Below are positions 37,506 to 51,289 of a stretch of DNA of 64,000 bases, piece by piece (position 1 is the first letter of the stretch; each line of letters opens with the position of its first letter). The notes beneath the pieces were generated by a model that was given only the letters and a program-made list of their open reading frames with translations, made no database searches and was not told where the DNA came from. The position numbers and the translations under genes were made by a program. This stretch comes from Megamerina dolium (lineage: Eukaryota; Arthropoda; Insecta; Diptera; Megamerinidae): assembly GCA_963854835.1 (NCBI GenBank), contig OY978526.1:12045277-12109276 (forward strand). The letters are read 5' to 3'.

Positions 37506-38779
37506 CGAGGGCGGATTGATAATGAAGCTACCTAAGTAGGAAAGAAACATTTTTTTTTTTCAAAAACTATTTATTTCTCAACATAGTCTCCTTTTACTTC
37601 GACACACTTAGTAAGACGATATTCCAACTTTTTTATACTATCTGAATAATATGATTTCGGGAACCCCTCAAATACCTGGTTAGTTTCGGTAATGACTTTT
37701 TCGTTTGAGCTGAATCTTTTTCCTGCGAGCCATTTTTTCAAGTTTGGAAACAGGAAAAAGTCACTAGGAGCTAAATCTGGACTATAAGGTGGATGATCAA
37801 CCAATTCGAAGTGTAGTTCACGTAATTTTAGCATCGAATCTAATGCTGTGTGAACCGGTGCGTTGTCTTGAAGAAAGAGCACTTATTTCTTCTTTAAATG
37901 TCGTCGTTTTTTCTTGATTGCATCATTCAATTTATCCAATAATGCACGATAATACATTCCTGTGATTGTGGATCCTTTTTCAAGATAATCGATAAGCAAT
38001 ATTCCGAGTGCATCCCAAAATACAGTGGCCAGCCGATTTCACTGTCTTCGCCTTCTTCGGAGCACTTCCACCAGCTTCCACCCATTGTTTCGATTCATTT
38101 TTGGTGTCAAGTGTATAGTGGTGGACCCACGTTTCATCAACAGTTATTAATCGACGCCAAAAATCAACAGGATTACGCTTTATCATGTCCAAACACCGCT
38201 GTGAAGTGGTCTCTCGAACTCGTTTTGTTTCGACACTGAGCAAACGCGGCACCCATCTTGCCGATAGCTTTTTCATATGCAAATGTTCATGCAAAATGTT
38301 GAACACACATTCATATGAGATGTTTACCATTTCAACAATATCACGCAACTTGATTCGGCGATCATTCATAACGATATCGAGGATTTTCTTGATATTTTCT
38401 TCAGTAACCACCTCTTTTGGCCTTCCTGTTGATGGTATTGTTGCAGTGCTTGTTCGGCCGCGTTTAAATTCAGCAATCCAATATTTTATCATGTAATCTA
38501 ACGGAGCAGACTCACCGTAATGTTTATCGAGCTTTTCTTTTGTCTCTTTCGCCGTTTTCCCTTTCAAATAATAGTGTTTAATCACTGCACGAAATTCGCT
38601 TTTTTCCATTTTTCAAGAAACACAAAAGTTGGTTACTTCAAACGACTACAACAAATAAACTAATCAATGAATTTGGGTGAAATTTTAACAGCTGACGTTT
38701 GACAGATCGCGATTCCAAAGGTTTTGTGTTTATGCTGCCTTTTTCGTACTTAGGTAGGTTCTTTATCAATCCGCCCTCG
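37506..38779 (-). mobile_element. mariner (DD34D) transposon, unit 2 copy
   Basis: A duplicate of the unit 1 mariner, carried along by the segmental duplication rather than by transposition, as shown by identical flanks. It differs at 38758 inside the right inverted repeat. Confidence 0.93.
37571..38609 (-). pseudogene. mariner transposase pseudogene, unit 2
   Basis: It carries the same two disabling changes as the unit 1 copy: the out-of-frame deletion after KTVKSAG (near 38025) and the TAA before VLFLQDNAPVHT (37883-37885). The shared lesions show that the gene was already dead when the segment duplicated. Confidence 0.92.
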
Positions 38780-38781
38780 TA

Positions 38782-40668
38782 TAATATATAATTAAATTCA
38801 AATGTCTATAATATAATTAGAAAAGATAATACTTTATGGAATTTTCATATTATTTTGTCTAAGTATATTTCTAACCAAATTCTGCTTGCTTGCATCAAAA
38901 ATGATGATAAAAATATTATTCCAGTGTCGTTGCTATGCTGGTTTGAAAATACCCAACTTCAGCAAATTCATCATATACCACTTCTATATCATTTGTTGCT
39001 AAGCATATAACATCAACAAATGCAGTATACGTAAACAACGTGACGAGAGATGACTTTTGTATATGAAAATGTGGGAAATGGAAAGTAAGCCAAAGGATGA
39101 CAAAAAAAAAAAACCCATTGAGAATGAGTAACTAAGGAGTTCAACACAAAACTATTATACCATAACTATCAGTAACAGAAATGATTGCATAAAATGAAAC
39201 AGCTGAAAATACGAACGTCATTAAAATACGAAAACAAAGAAAAAGTATTTACGATATCAACAACTGGCATCAGGGTTGAATTGAGCATAAAAAGATCTAC
39301 GACAACATATATGTACTATACATTCAAGGATTTATTTACTTTCAAACGCAACACGTGCGCACTTGTGGTACCAATAAGAACAAATATCTCAATTACATAC
39401 ATAAATACGTAACAAAATTTCCCCGTTTCATTCGAAGTTTCCTCTCAAACATGAAATCTATTATGTATCCACATTTGCAATATCGAAAAGTTGCAGAAAC
39501 ATGTCGGATACATGAATAGGAGTGTAAACAAATGTTGCCGAACGAACGAAATTATTTTTTTGGTAGTTGTTGTGAAATACATTTTTATAATTTGTTATAT
39601 TTTTATATATGTATTTGTTATATAATTCTGTTACCAAAATGTTCCAAGCAATAAGAGTAATTAATAGTAGAATAAAAATCTGAAAATATTTCTTATTCAT
39701 TTTTTTCAAAAGTAAATATGAGATACGAAAAGTGTTTACAATTAGCAACTGAAGGTATTCTGTAATAAGTAAGCTGGCATCATTATACTTTCGATTTACA
39801 TTTGCGATTTACGGGAAAATAAAAACACATACAATATCGTAAATTTTTGTTGCTGACATCTGGCTTGTTGCAAAAACTCTAGCAACATTTGAACATATTC
39901 AAATTCGAATTCAACATCCATGGGGTGGCGATTTTTTTGAGCTGTAAAGTTATTCAATAATCTGAATTGAATTGAGTGGCATTGAATTGCATTGAGTTGA
40001 CCGACCTGAGCTGACTACTCAGTACTAGTACTTGAAGCAACAGTAGTCCATACTAATCAGTTGGACTGTAAGCACGTGTTCTTTATACCTGCTTTATTTA
40101 GTGTCGATTTTTCGTAATTGATTATCAGCACTGCTGCTTGTTTTAATACGAATATGTGATATTACGTGTTTTCTCTTGATTGATAGATGCTAATATAGAA
40201 AACGTTCTTTATTATGTATTTAAATATATTTTTAATATATTTATTTTGTATTAATTACATATATTTCTTTCTTTCAAATTGCTTTAATTATTGTGATTCA
40301 TATTGATATCATTTTTATACCTAATGTGAATGTAGAATAAAATTAAATATTCCATTCTTTATAAATACTTGAATTGTGGAAAAAAAAAACGAAAATGAAG
40401 CTAATGAAAATTGATGTGATAAGTAGTATATATTTGAGTCCATAAATGATGTATACTGTCTTGAATAACCATTTACAGCAGATGTTGACAGTTCTTTCGA
40501 ACTGTAAGTGACTGCGACCTAAGGGAATGACGAAATTTTTGTAATTTCAAAATTGCAATTAATATTTGGCAGTTGCAGCTGCATATATGTGGTGCGTATT
40601 TAATGATATTATTATCATCATTATTCTTAAATATAAATATATATATAAACAGTAAATATAAATACATA
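38782..40668. other. Unassigned AT-rich DNA, unit 2
   Basis: A copy of the unit 1 stretch 27969-29855. No gene was recognised. Confidence 0.5.
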
Positions 40669-40671
40669 CAG

Positions 40672-40727
40672 TAGCTTAGTGGCTAATGTATTTGCCTTCT
40701 GTGCATTACGTTGACAAGTTGATTCCC
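40672..40727 (+). repeat. Degenerate tRNA-like SINE head, unit 2
   Basis: A copy of the unit 1 tRNA-like fragment, with the same A-box-like and B-box-like sequences. Confidence 0.55.
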
Positions 40728-40834
40728 AGTTCATACAACTCAATAGCAATTTAAAGACAAAAATAGTTTAATTTTATTCAGATAGACATTTATTATTACG
40801 AAAGCCTAGGCGTCAGAATACAAATATTAAAAAC

Positions 40835-42404
40835 AAAAAAATCTCCTTACAGTCGGCTGGGGCCGACCAAACTATACCCTGCATATGTAGATTTATATAT
40901 AAAAAGTTTACTCGAATATCCAACTTTTCTTTTATTTCCACTTTTCGAGAAACAATTTTTGCATATACTACTAATTTACACCCGAAATATGGTTGACTTT
41001 GACGAAGTAAAAGGATTTTAATATAATTCCGAGGCTTAGTATGAGAGCTATATAAAAAGTGGGCGTGGCTTACCACTTTCTAGTAAATCCAATTAATTTT
41101 TCAATGTTAATCCACACCTTAAATTTGGTGTCCTACGTTGAATAGTTTCTAAGTTATGGTGGTTAACATTTTTGTTTAATTTCCTCAACTTTGTATGGGA
41201 GCCCCAATAAGAAGTGGGCGTGGTACGAAGATTTTTCGCCAGATTATTTCCGACTACGATATTAATTTAAGTGTCAATTATGGTTATTGTAGACAGAAGA
41301 TTGCCGAAGTTACAGCTGTTTCAATTTAAAATTTGTATGGGGGCTACGATAAACACTGGGCGTGGTGCGCCCATTTTCTGTGAGCCTAGTTGCTCATACA
41401 ATACTAATCCATACCCTAAGTCTCGTTGTCCTAGGCTAAATGGTTTGTAAGCTATGGAGCTTAACATTTTAGTTTAATTCACTCGACTTTGTATGGGAGA
41501 CCCATGAAGGAGTGGGCGTGGCACACTGATTTTCTGCCAGATTTTTGCCGACTACGATATTAATTTAAGTGTCAATTATGGTTATTCTAGACAGAAGATT
41601 GCCGAAGTTACAGCTGTTTCAATTTAAAATTTGTATGGGGGCTACAATAAACACTGGGCGTGGTGCGCCCATTTTCTGTGAGCCTAGTTGCTTGTACAAT
41701 ACTAATCCACACCTTAAATCTCGTTATTCTACGCTAAATAGTTTGCAAGTTATAACCGGTAACATTTTTTTTAATTTCCGCAACATTGTATGGGAGACCC
41801 AAAAAGGAGTAGGCGTGGCACATTGATTTTCTGCCATATTATTTCTGACTACCGTGTTAATCTAAGTGTCAATTATGGTTATTCTAGACAGAAGATTGTA
41901 GAAGTTACAGCAGTTTCAATTTAAAAGAAGTACAGACACTTTGTATGGGAGCTACGCTAGAAAGTAGGCGTGGCTCATCCACTTTTGGTGAGGTTATATA
42001 GTAGTATAATATAACTCTATGTGCAAAATATATTTGTCCCAAGTGGTATATTGTGTGAGTTATAGCAAGTTAAAGATTTTGAAAATTTCGAGGTTAGTCG
42101 CTTTGAATGCTTGGTGTGGGCGTGGTTATTGACCGATCATGCCCAATATCAATCCCCTCCGTACCCTTGGATCATAGATTACTTATGCCAAATTTCATCG
42201 AAATAGCTCAATATTTACTCAAGTTATCGTGCGAACCAGCCAGGTGACAGACAGACGGACGGACGGACATCATTAAATCGAAAATTTAATCGACGCTGAT
42301 CACGAATATATATCCATGTCTATATCTCCGGAGATTCCTTCAAGTGGACACAAACATCTGACCGAAATGAATATACCATGCATATTGCATTATGCAGGGT
42401 ATAA
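40835..42404 (-). mobile_element. DINE-1/Helentron-like element, copy 3 (unit 2)
   Basis: A duplicate of copy 2, with the same eight internal units, short microsatellite, subterminal repeats and stem-loop. It was copied by the segmental event. Confidence 0.75.
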
Positions 42405-42689
42405 AAATGGTTTTAAAAACATTTTAATTTTTTTTAATAGTCATTTTAACATTAATCGTAATATTATTCTCTACGAATATTGTAAAGCACAAATAATGAA
42501 ATTGAAATGAAAAAATGTATAGTTTTTCACGAATCATTAAATTAAATCCACAATCAATTCGATAGAACAAATACATTTTGAATTTCTTTATATTTAATTA
42601 TCATAATTAATGATAATTTAAAAAGTACATTTATGCGTTAACAAATACATGTACAATACAATACAATACAATATATATTTAGCTCTTAA

Positions 42690-43420
42690 GGGGGTGTTCT
42701 CGTCTAGAATGCCGATTTTAGGCTGTTTTTCAAAAAATTATTTTGGAGCTACAAGGCAACATGCAATATTCTGGTTTTTTGCTTGTTGTTCCTTATTATT
42801 TGGAGAACAGAAACTCATATTTGTGTCAAAAAATTTTATTTTCTAAGTACAAATTTTCAGTGGTCAATGTGACCTTGTCACGCTGATTTTCACTGCTGGC
42901 CGATAAGAAATTTCGGGAACCAGTAATCTGAAACAGAAATGGGTATGCAATTATTAATCTGCAATAAATTCCGCGGATGCTAAACCACAGTTTTAGTCAA
43001 AATGTTGATTAGAAACAAAATGGTGGCCATATGAAAAAAAATTGTCTAGTTTTGCCACCTTTTTTTACCTTTAGAGTGCTTGAAAATATATTTAACAATA
43101 ATTTTTTGATGAAAACTTTGGTTTAGCATCCAATGAAAACTATCTAGAACATTTTCCCAAAATTTCAAGTCGATACCTCTCATAGTTGCTGAGAAAAGTT
43201 ATCGGCCAGTACAAAAAATGTGGTTTCGAGAAAAACGCGTTTAAAGTTTCGACATGACATGATCGGCGAGCTGAGATTACTTCAATTAACATGCAAAAAA
43301 GTGGGTACTGAGTTTGCGGATTGAAAAACGACTTTGGAGGGTGATAGTATATAGTATAAGGTACAATAAAACGCCAAAAAAAAAATCGATTTTTTCAAAC
43401 TTCTACCCGGGAACACCCCC
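42690..43420. mobile_element. TTAA-flanked MITE (unit 2)
   Basis: A duplicate of the unit 1 MITE, with GGGGGTGTTC ends and bordering TTAA on both sides. Confidence 0.75.
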
Positions 43421-43424
43421 TTAA

Positions 43425-46400
43425 TGATATGTCCATTTAATCAAATAAAATACATAAAACTAATGAATTACATATACATCTCTAAATACAATTTATACAA
43501 TTTCGATTATCGTCTTCATCAAGATCATCATTATTATAAAAGTAAAATATATTGAAACCACAACAGTATTTTTTTACACACGTTTTTTACCACTTATATA
43601 CATATACATATCGCACCTCGCACCCAACGTTGTGATGCCTATGAAAGGAAAATATAAAAGGTCAATGTGGTTTTTGTGTGGCCAACAACAAAAATGAGAA
43701 AAAAGAAAATAAATAATTATTGATTACCATCACAAATTGATTGAACATTTCATCCAAATCTTTACTAATAATAAAAATCTCTTCAAATTCGAAGGTGTGA
43801 AATTTTCGAACAGAATTATTTGATATACTCAGTATGTAAGTATATTTAATGCTTACTATGACTTTGACATGACATCTTAATACTTTCAACATTTCAACAT
43901 TACCATTGCCATCGTTAACATCATGATTATCTACATTATTTGGTTTGGCATTAACAACATATTCATTACCATTTAGCTTACATACCATGACATTAGCATC
44001 TGTTGCATTAATTCATGTGTAAAAACGCACGAACTTTATAAAATAAAATGAAAGAAAATAAAATTAAGTAAAGTAATAATCATCGATTATATTTGGGAAT
44101 TTTAATTATTCAGAATTATTTGAATTTGTCCTGGTATAAATATTATACATAAATATATGTATACCCAAGCGTTGGAGCTTGGGTATAAGAGATCTGAAAT
44201 TGCACTTTCAAAGTAAATGTATGTAGTTCTATGGAGTCCGATTAGTACTTCCTTTGAACGACACAGTGTAAAGACTAAAAGTTTCATATAGAAGCACCAG
44301 AACTGGGATCGATAGAATGTAGTACTCACTTAACTTTTCCCGGACTAAGTCATTTCACTATAGTGTGCCGACAGTCAATACTACTATAATTTGAACGCAT
44401 TTTATATATAATATTTTTCTACAATATTTTTGTCCATATGAATTTATTTCCACAAACACATACTTACACATATATACATAAGTGTATATCTGTACACAAA
44501 TTCATAAATTGTATGTAGAACATAATGTAGACGATCCCTGCAAAAAATGCGACTTGTCCGGTATCAGTTTCAAAATAATCTTTTGATCTCTTTATATGGA
44601 ATGAACTGTTCCCTTTTGTTCGAGTATGCCCTATGAAGAGACTAATTGTACCTTTTTATACCCGAACGTATATAAATGTAGATCAGTTGCATGGTTAGAA
44701 ATTTTCATTCAATGCATTATAATTCTCATGTACATTTAGGTTTGAATTATATGACAATTAGTCGCACGGTGAGGAATTTTCATTCAATGCATTATAATTC
44801 TCAAGTACATTTTCATTTCAATTATTTAACAATTTAACCATTTTTGCTCTTCGCCTCTATTCGAATCAAAATAATATATTTTTATTAATTGCATTATAAT
44901 TTTCGGGTAAAAAAAATAAATGATCATAGAATTTATTTTCACTCTTTGCATTATAAATTCCAATTCATATATTTCAAATTAAATATTAATTAAATAAAAC
45001 TTACCTGGGTACCCAACATCGTGTGTTTTGTTATCGTATGTTCTATCACCGTCGCTCAACCACCAATGCTAACCTGTAACACACTATTGTTGACTTAAAA
45101 ACGAATCACTTGAAAGTGTAGATGTAGAAAATCTCTAAATATAATAATTAATTAAACAATTCATCCCCAAAAGATTAATTCCAGACTACTCTCCTTAGAG
45201 GTTAGTCGCACAATTTTTTTGTAGGGATACGAGGAGAATGATTGAAAATTTGAGAATATGTAAATTTTTATAGTCATTGATTTCGGTTCACATCAAATGA
45301 TAACATGATATGCGGATCACAATTTACTTATGTGTGTGCGTTTGTATATTTTTTGGAATATTAACGTATACTAATGTAAATAAATATATGTGTAGAATTT
45401 CATATTGTATCAAACATTCCCAAAATAGTTTCATTACAAAAATAGTGATGTGAAACTATTTATATTTGGCGATGATTTTCATGGAAAGCGAAAACTAAAA
45501 ATAATATATTACGCACATGACCTAAAAATATCACAAATATTAGATGGTGTGAAAAAATATTATATTTAAACAATATAGGTATTGCATGTATATCAATATT
45601 ACACTCACGATTTCAATATGTTTTCAACATTTCCTTGGAATTAGATGAATATATATTTAGTAACTTTGTTATAGGTTAATAATATATATGAATAAGGTTA
45701 ACTTATCCTCCTAATTGGTTTTTTCTCCAAGACATTGGATCTTTCGTATTTAAAAATTACATGGAGCAATCGTATGCATGTAATAAACACGAATACAAGT
45801 GTGTATGCTGTATCTGTAAAAATTAAGGTAAAAAAAAAATTACACTGTTAATCGAACAGATAATTGTGTAAGGAAGCATTAAATCAATTACCATATCAAG
45901 CAGTATGAGAATTGACATATGCATATAGACATCACAATGGCAATCATATTGAACCACATACAAATTCCCATCGACTAGGAAACAAAATAAAAAAAAAAAT
46001 CTTAAAATGATTTTGTTATACATCTTCGTACGAGCTGGTTTAAAGAAAATCTTGATATAAAATTTTATGTTATTTTTTTTTTATGTGCCATCATATTTAG
46101 GAGCTCAGAATCGTAAATACACGTTATACGAGTAATACTCTCTAATATGTACACTTGGTGGCAATGATGTATATGGATAATATAAAACTCAATTGCCTGT
46201 GTATATTCCTGTAGAAAATTGTGTAACAAATCGTTCAGTAGGACCATCATGATATCATTTTAGTCCTGTACTTTAATAAAATATGTGTGCAAGTTACATC
46301 AAAGTACATAGGTGTGATCATCCAAGTTTAAATTTACTTTATGTGGTGTTTAAGTGTAGATTTAGTTAATATCTAGTGAAGATCTTCCGATTGCTTTTTC

Positions 46401-47674
46401 AATATCAATGAAGCACTCCTCATATTACAAATGCCTACATTCGCATTAGTACTTGCACTAGTGCTTGGAAGTACCTATTCTAATTTGTTTTGGAGAGTAA
46501 AGTAGAATTCTACATATTAAATGATATTCAAATAAATTATGTAAATCCCTATTATGACACTAGAGAAAGTGTTAAATATGTTTCCCTATCTAAATGGTGT
46601 ACACATCATTTCTGCACTAATACACAAAATATCCAATCGTATTCACGTTGAATCAAACGACTCAATTCGACAATAAAAATAAATAAATATATCAATAAAA
46701 TGAAAGAAGGAAAAGAAGAAATGTAGTGAAATCAAAAGCGTTATGGGTTTGGAAAAAAATCAAATAAAACCGAAATAAAAGTAAAAGTTATAAAATATAA
46801 AAACAACAACAACAACAAAGTGCTTCTACATGAATTCAAACACTCAGAGACGCACAAACATACTACAGATACACGAACACAATGACCTATTCCACATATA
46901 ATATAAAGGTGAAAACGAATAAAAAAATTTATTTGACCGCAATAACAACAACAGCTATTTATGAATACACATAAATGTTTGCTGTCATACATATATCGTA
47001 TGACTCTGTATACTTATGGTACATACAGCCTGCAGTAACTGTGAGTATAATATAAGAATTGGAGTGCAGAAATTGTCGCTAGAAGGTTAAGAGCTCGTCA
47101 GAAGTAACATTGAGAAATTTTGCAAATATTTTTATAAATAATGTTTTCCAATTTTAATATTTATATTAGGTTTTCTGGAGAAGAAAAGTTCAAAAAATTC
47201 ACACAATAATATATTTTTCTAATGAAATGAAGAATATGCTAGAAAAAGGCGAATCTAGATAATGTATAATGCAGTTTTCATATACACTGAGCTAAAGAAG
47301 AAAATGTAAAGGTTTCATAAAAGACATTTTCTTCAAAAGCTAATTGAAAGAAATGCGGGCTCATCATTGCCCAAAGTAGTGTCGCGAAAATGGCAAAAGT
47401 GATGCCTGATGAATGGATAAAATTGATTTAGGTATTCGGTTATAGAAGCTACAAAATTTTGATATTTTTATAAAAGAACATAAATGTGATATTTCGGCAT
47501 ATTTCCCGATTCTGAATAGCACAGAGGGTGATTTCTGGTGCAAAATTATTTGCATAGATGAAAAATTAAATGAAAAAATAACAAAATCTCGTCATAAAGT
47601 TCTACACAGGATGATGATATAGGTGAACGCTTTGAAAATTTCCGAGCTGCAATGATTTGGGGGGAAATTCTCCT
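43425..47674. other. Unassigned AT-rich DNA, unit 2
   Basis: A copy of the unit 1 stretch from 32612. It includes the perfect hairpin at 44160-44187 and the GCATTATAATT-core repeat at 44700-44978. No gene was recognised. Confidence 0.5.
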
Positions 47675-47685
47675 ATACGGATTAT

Positions 47686-48047
47686 AAAATAAAAATAAAT
47701 ATGTGGCACTTAAAGCCCCGAGGGCTCATTGGTTGAGCTTCTCTTCCATTACTGTTGTGCGTGTTAAATTTTTGGACAGTATTAGAAGGGACCTACATAT
47801 TTTAGCCGGTTCCGAATGGCAGAACCCTTGTGACATCACTTTTTCTGAGCTTTGTCACAGAGTTCTTTAAGAAGCTTTTTCATGGCAAGTTGTTACTGTC
47901 GGAAGAATTGCCAATTGCTTGCTGACAGGTGGGTACCGTTCGAAAGAAAAATCTTTTCGATATTAAATTTGTTATGCATCAGCCGGGGATTGAACCACGA
48001 CCTATAGATCAGAAGGTCAACACACTACCCACTGAGTTACGGTACCC
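47686..48047 (-). mobile_element. tRNA-derived SINE, right recombination partner
   Basis: It is flanked by an 11-bp target-site duplication, ATACGGATTAT (47675-47685 and 48048-48058). It differs from copy A at many sites, and its A box reads TAACTCAGTGG, one base off consensus, so its Pol III promoter may be weaker. Its tail is T-rich but interrupted (atttatttttatttt in sense). It is the source of the left part of the hybrid SINE. Confidence 0.88.
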
Positions 48048-48058
48048 ATACGGATTAT

Positions 48059-50946
48059 TGCACAATAATTCTTGTCGATGTTTAAAATTGCTTATGTCTC
48101 CGTCAAGTGATATAACCCTGTATAGTGACACAGAGAGAGAGGAGGAGAGAGGTATAGAAGAAGACAACGAGAAAGCCGATCGTATTTGAAGTGAAATATT
48201 TAATTTAATTTTTTGTTAATTTCATTTTATGATTGGCCACTTCTTTTTTAATTCTTTTTTTTTTTTGCCATTTTCAATTTATTTCATTGCCAAAGCCTTG
48301 CAGCAAAAACAGCACAAAAAGCAATCCACCCATTTCGATTGGACCCAAAATTAAAGTTACTTTAACATACAAAAAAAAAAAAAAGAAATGTTACACTACA
48401 CATTTCGGTTGTTCGTTGTCGTTCAATAAATGCCATAAGCATCAGCATCAAAAGTACAAAAAGCAACAATGAAAATAAAAGGCAATAAACAGGCATACAC
48501 AATGAAATGGGAGTAGAGGGTAACGAAAAGCACGGGATAAGAAAGATTGAAGACTTGAAAGATTTTTCCTTTTTTCATTTTTCTTACCCGTTTTACTCGC
48601 TAGTAATATTTCGCTTAAGGAAATCGTTTTCCATTTCAAAATATTGTCTTCCTTGTTCTTTACACGTCTCAAAGAGAGAGTAATTCATATAATAGTTTCT
48701 TTGAATATCTGCTGGTTTCTATGAATGTCCTCCTATTCTATTGTAAGTTGTCTGTCTATCTATTTGTCGGACTATCATCCATAATATGTACGGCCCAAAG
48801 GCAAACTAAAGTAAGTCGAAGCAATATATTTGAATGCGATGTCATAAGATTCAACTTACAGCCGAACAAAATGCAAACCTACCTATAAAATGCCTCATGT
48901 ATCTACATAATCCGATTTCTTCCCCTAAGTATTGGTTCATACTACATATATTTATTGTAGTAGAGAAACAGATGTAGGACAAACTATGTACATATACAGG
49001 CTTTTGCTACCAATGCATAAAGCGATTTTTATCCTGATGCCAACGTTTAATGTATTTAATATCGATTCAAGGCAGCACTTTTGTCTTTATTTAAAAAGTT
49101 CTAGGAATGACACTAACAAATTCTATGAATACGATATATGCATATTAGATTGATTATACATTTGAGTACAAAGTTGCAATAAAAAGCGACTTTCATATTT
49201 AGAAGTTCGATCACTTTTTTGATCTTATTTAATTTAATAATGCCATAATTCTATTTTTGTAGAATTTATATGATAGAATTTATGCAAAAGATGAATTAAG
49301 CTCCTCAGAGGTTAGTTCCTTGACTTTTAACGCATAACGTCGTCTGTTTCATTATCGATTCCGTTTACGATGCGACAGAATTTTGGTATTCTAGAAGTCT
49401 AGATATTCCAGACTTTTCAACACTACTGCTCATATATTTGAATTATATATTTTCATATTGATACTCGTAGTATTAAGTAGTAAATAGTATAGATAATAGA
49501 GTTGTCCATTACCACCATCACCAATCCGATAAATCCCTTTGCCAAGTAGGCAACAATTTTTATGGTCAATTTGTGATTCATACACAACACAAGGAAGTGT
49601 ATTACACGAATAAAAAGAAACGAGACGAAAAACTTAAAAACAACAACAAAACCATTGATTGTAACAATTTCTTTCTTTTTGGCTAATGCTTCTTGAAGTA
49701 GTAGTATTTATTTGGATTTTGTGTAAGCAGTCTTTTGTATTTGCCAATAAGTAGGTATTATGGAATATTGTCTCGTGTTGAATATTGTCATCATTATTAT
49801 TCAACACGTTTAAATAAATTCCCATGAAAGCTGTAGGTATGTAGTATTTATGGGACTGGTAAATTGTGTGATGTTTTCGCTTCATTATCTTATTAGCTTG
49901 AGTCAGGGAGAGATATGAACATAAATACAAAATATTGTCAAAGTGCAAGAGACGCTTTTGAATACAATATGATTTGTTTTTTTTTTTTTTTTATGAATGA
50001 TGAGCATGATGTTGTCTGCGTGCACATTATATATGATTTAACAGACAGGCAATGTAGGTAAAGGTAATAATTGGATAAAGCAAAATATTTATATACTAAA
50101 CAAAAATAAGAAATCGATGAAAGTGAAGAATAGAAAAGTATACATAAAATTATCTTTAAACAGTGATAATGCAGATGAACATAAACACAAAAAAATGGTG
50201 ATGATTTTACTTGAGGTGTTTCTAAGAAAAACACTTTCCATCACCACCACCACATCATTCAATTAAAAACAAACAACAAATTATTTATACAAAAAACGAA
50301 ATACATACAAAACAAGCATGAAGCATGGTTGAGAATTCATAATATCATAAAGATGTCAATTTGTTTGTAAAACTGTATATCAAGCGCAGAATAAAAAAAA
50401 AAATATATAACAAGACCACGTGGCCAATATGGTCAGGCACGTAAGCAACCTCACTCACGTACAAATCTACTGTACGTTCGTCATGGGTGATGAGATGTGT
50501 CTGTTGAATTTGTTGAAATGCTCAAGAATATATCTAATACTTAAGCAAGTGAGAGTATCTACACATACATATATGTATGCATCTATTTAGTTAAAAAATT
50601 CTTAAGAAAAATTTTCAAAAGTAACTAAACAATGGCAAAGCAAAAGAATACATTATTTATATGACCTCCATTTATTGTTGATAATGCCTGTGTTTATGTG
50701 AGTGTGATCACTTAAAAGCAAATAAATAAAAAATTGACCTTGAACATCCTGATTGTCTCAAATTTGATATATGTATGTGCATATTTAATAATTTATTAAT
50801 TTAATGCGATAATGTTGCTTCTTCTTTCAATATATTCGTACATAGTGTGAGCAAATGTACGTATGTTATGTGTATTAAATTATTCTTTATGTGTTTAATG
50901 GAACTTCCAAAATTTAGATAAATTGACAACTCTGGGAATAACATTT
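48059..50946. other. AT-rich DNA without recognisable genes
   Basis: No gene was recognised. A GA-rich tract lies near 48130-48155 and poly-A or poly-T runs near 48371 and 49978. Confidence 0.5.
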
Positions 50947-51281
50947 TGTCGACAAGTAATTGGCTATTCTTCCGGCAGTAACAATTTGCCATGGAAAAGT
51001 TTCTTCTTTCGAACGGTACCCACCTGTCGGCAAGCAATTGGCAATTCTTCTGATAGTAACAACTGCCAGAAGAATTGCCCTGAAATGGCTTCTTAAAGAA
51101 CTCTGTGACAAAGCTCAGAAAAAGTGATGCCACAAGGGTTCTGCCGTTCGGAACCGGCTAAAATAAGTAGGTCCCTTCTAATACTGTCCACAATTTAACA
51201 CGCACAACAGTAATGGAAGAGAAGCTCGGCCAATGAGCCCTTTGGGGCTTTAAGTGCCACATATTTATTTATTTCTTTTTT
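50947..51281 (+). mobile_element. Rearranged SINE, tRNA head missing
   Basis: It lies in the opposite orientation to the other SINEs and ends in the same gtgccacatatttattt tail. The tRNA head is absent. In its place the body segment around caattggcaattcttc...agtaacaa is present twice (near 50960 and 51035), with gaacggtacccacctgtcgg between. A further short insertion (near 51064-51090) duplicates gccagaagaattgcc. This is a fragment with internal duplication, or a recombined pair of fragments. Confidence 0.75.
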
Positions 51282-51289
51282 ATGGGATC

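Larger units (their letters stand above)
37057..47869 (+). repeat. 10,813-bp tandem segmental duplication, unit 2
   Basis: The second direct copy of the segment. All open frames and repeat ends compared matched unit 1 at a constant offset. The one substitution noticed (38758) breaks the match between the two ends of its mariner, whereas unit 1 keeps it; so the unit 2 base is probably the derived one. Confidence 0.95.
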
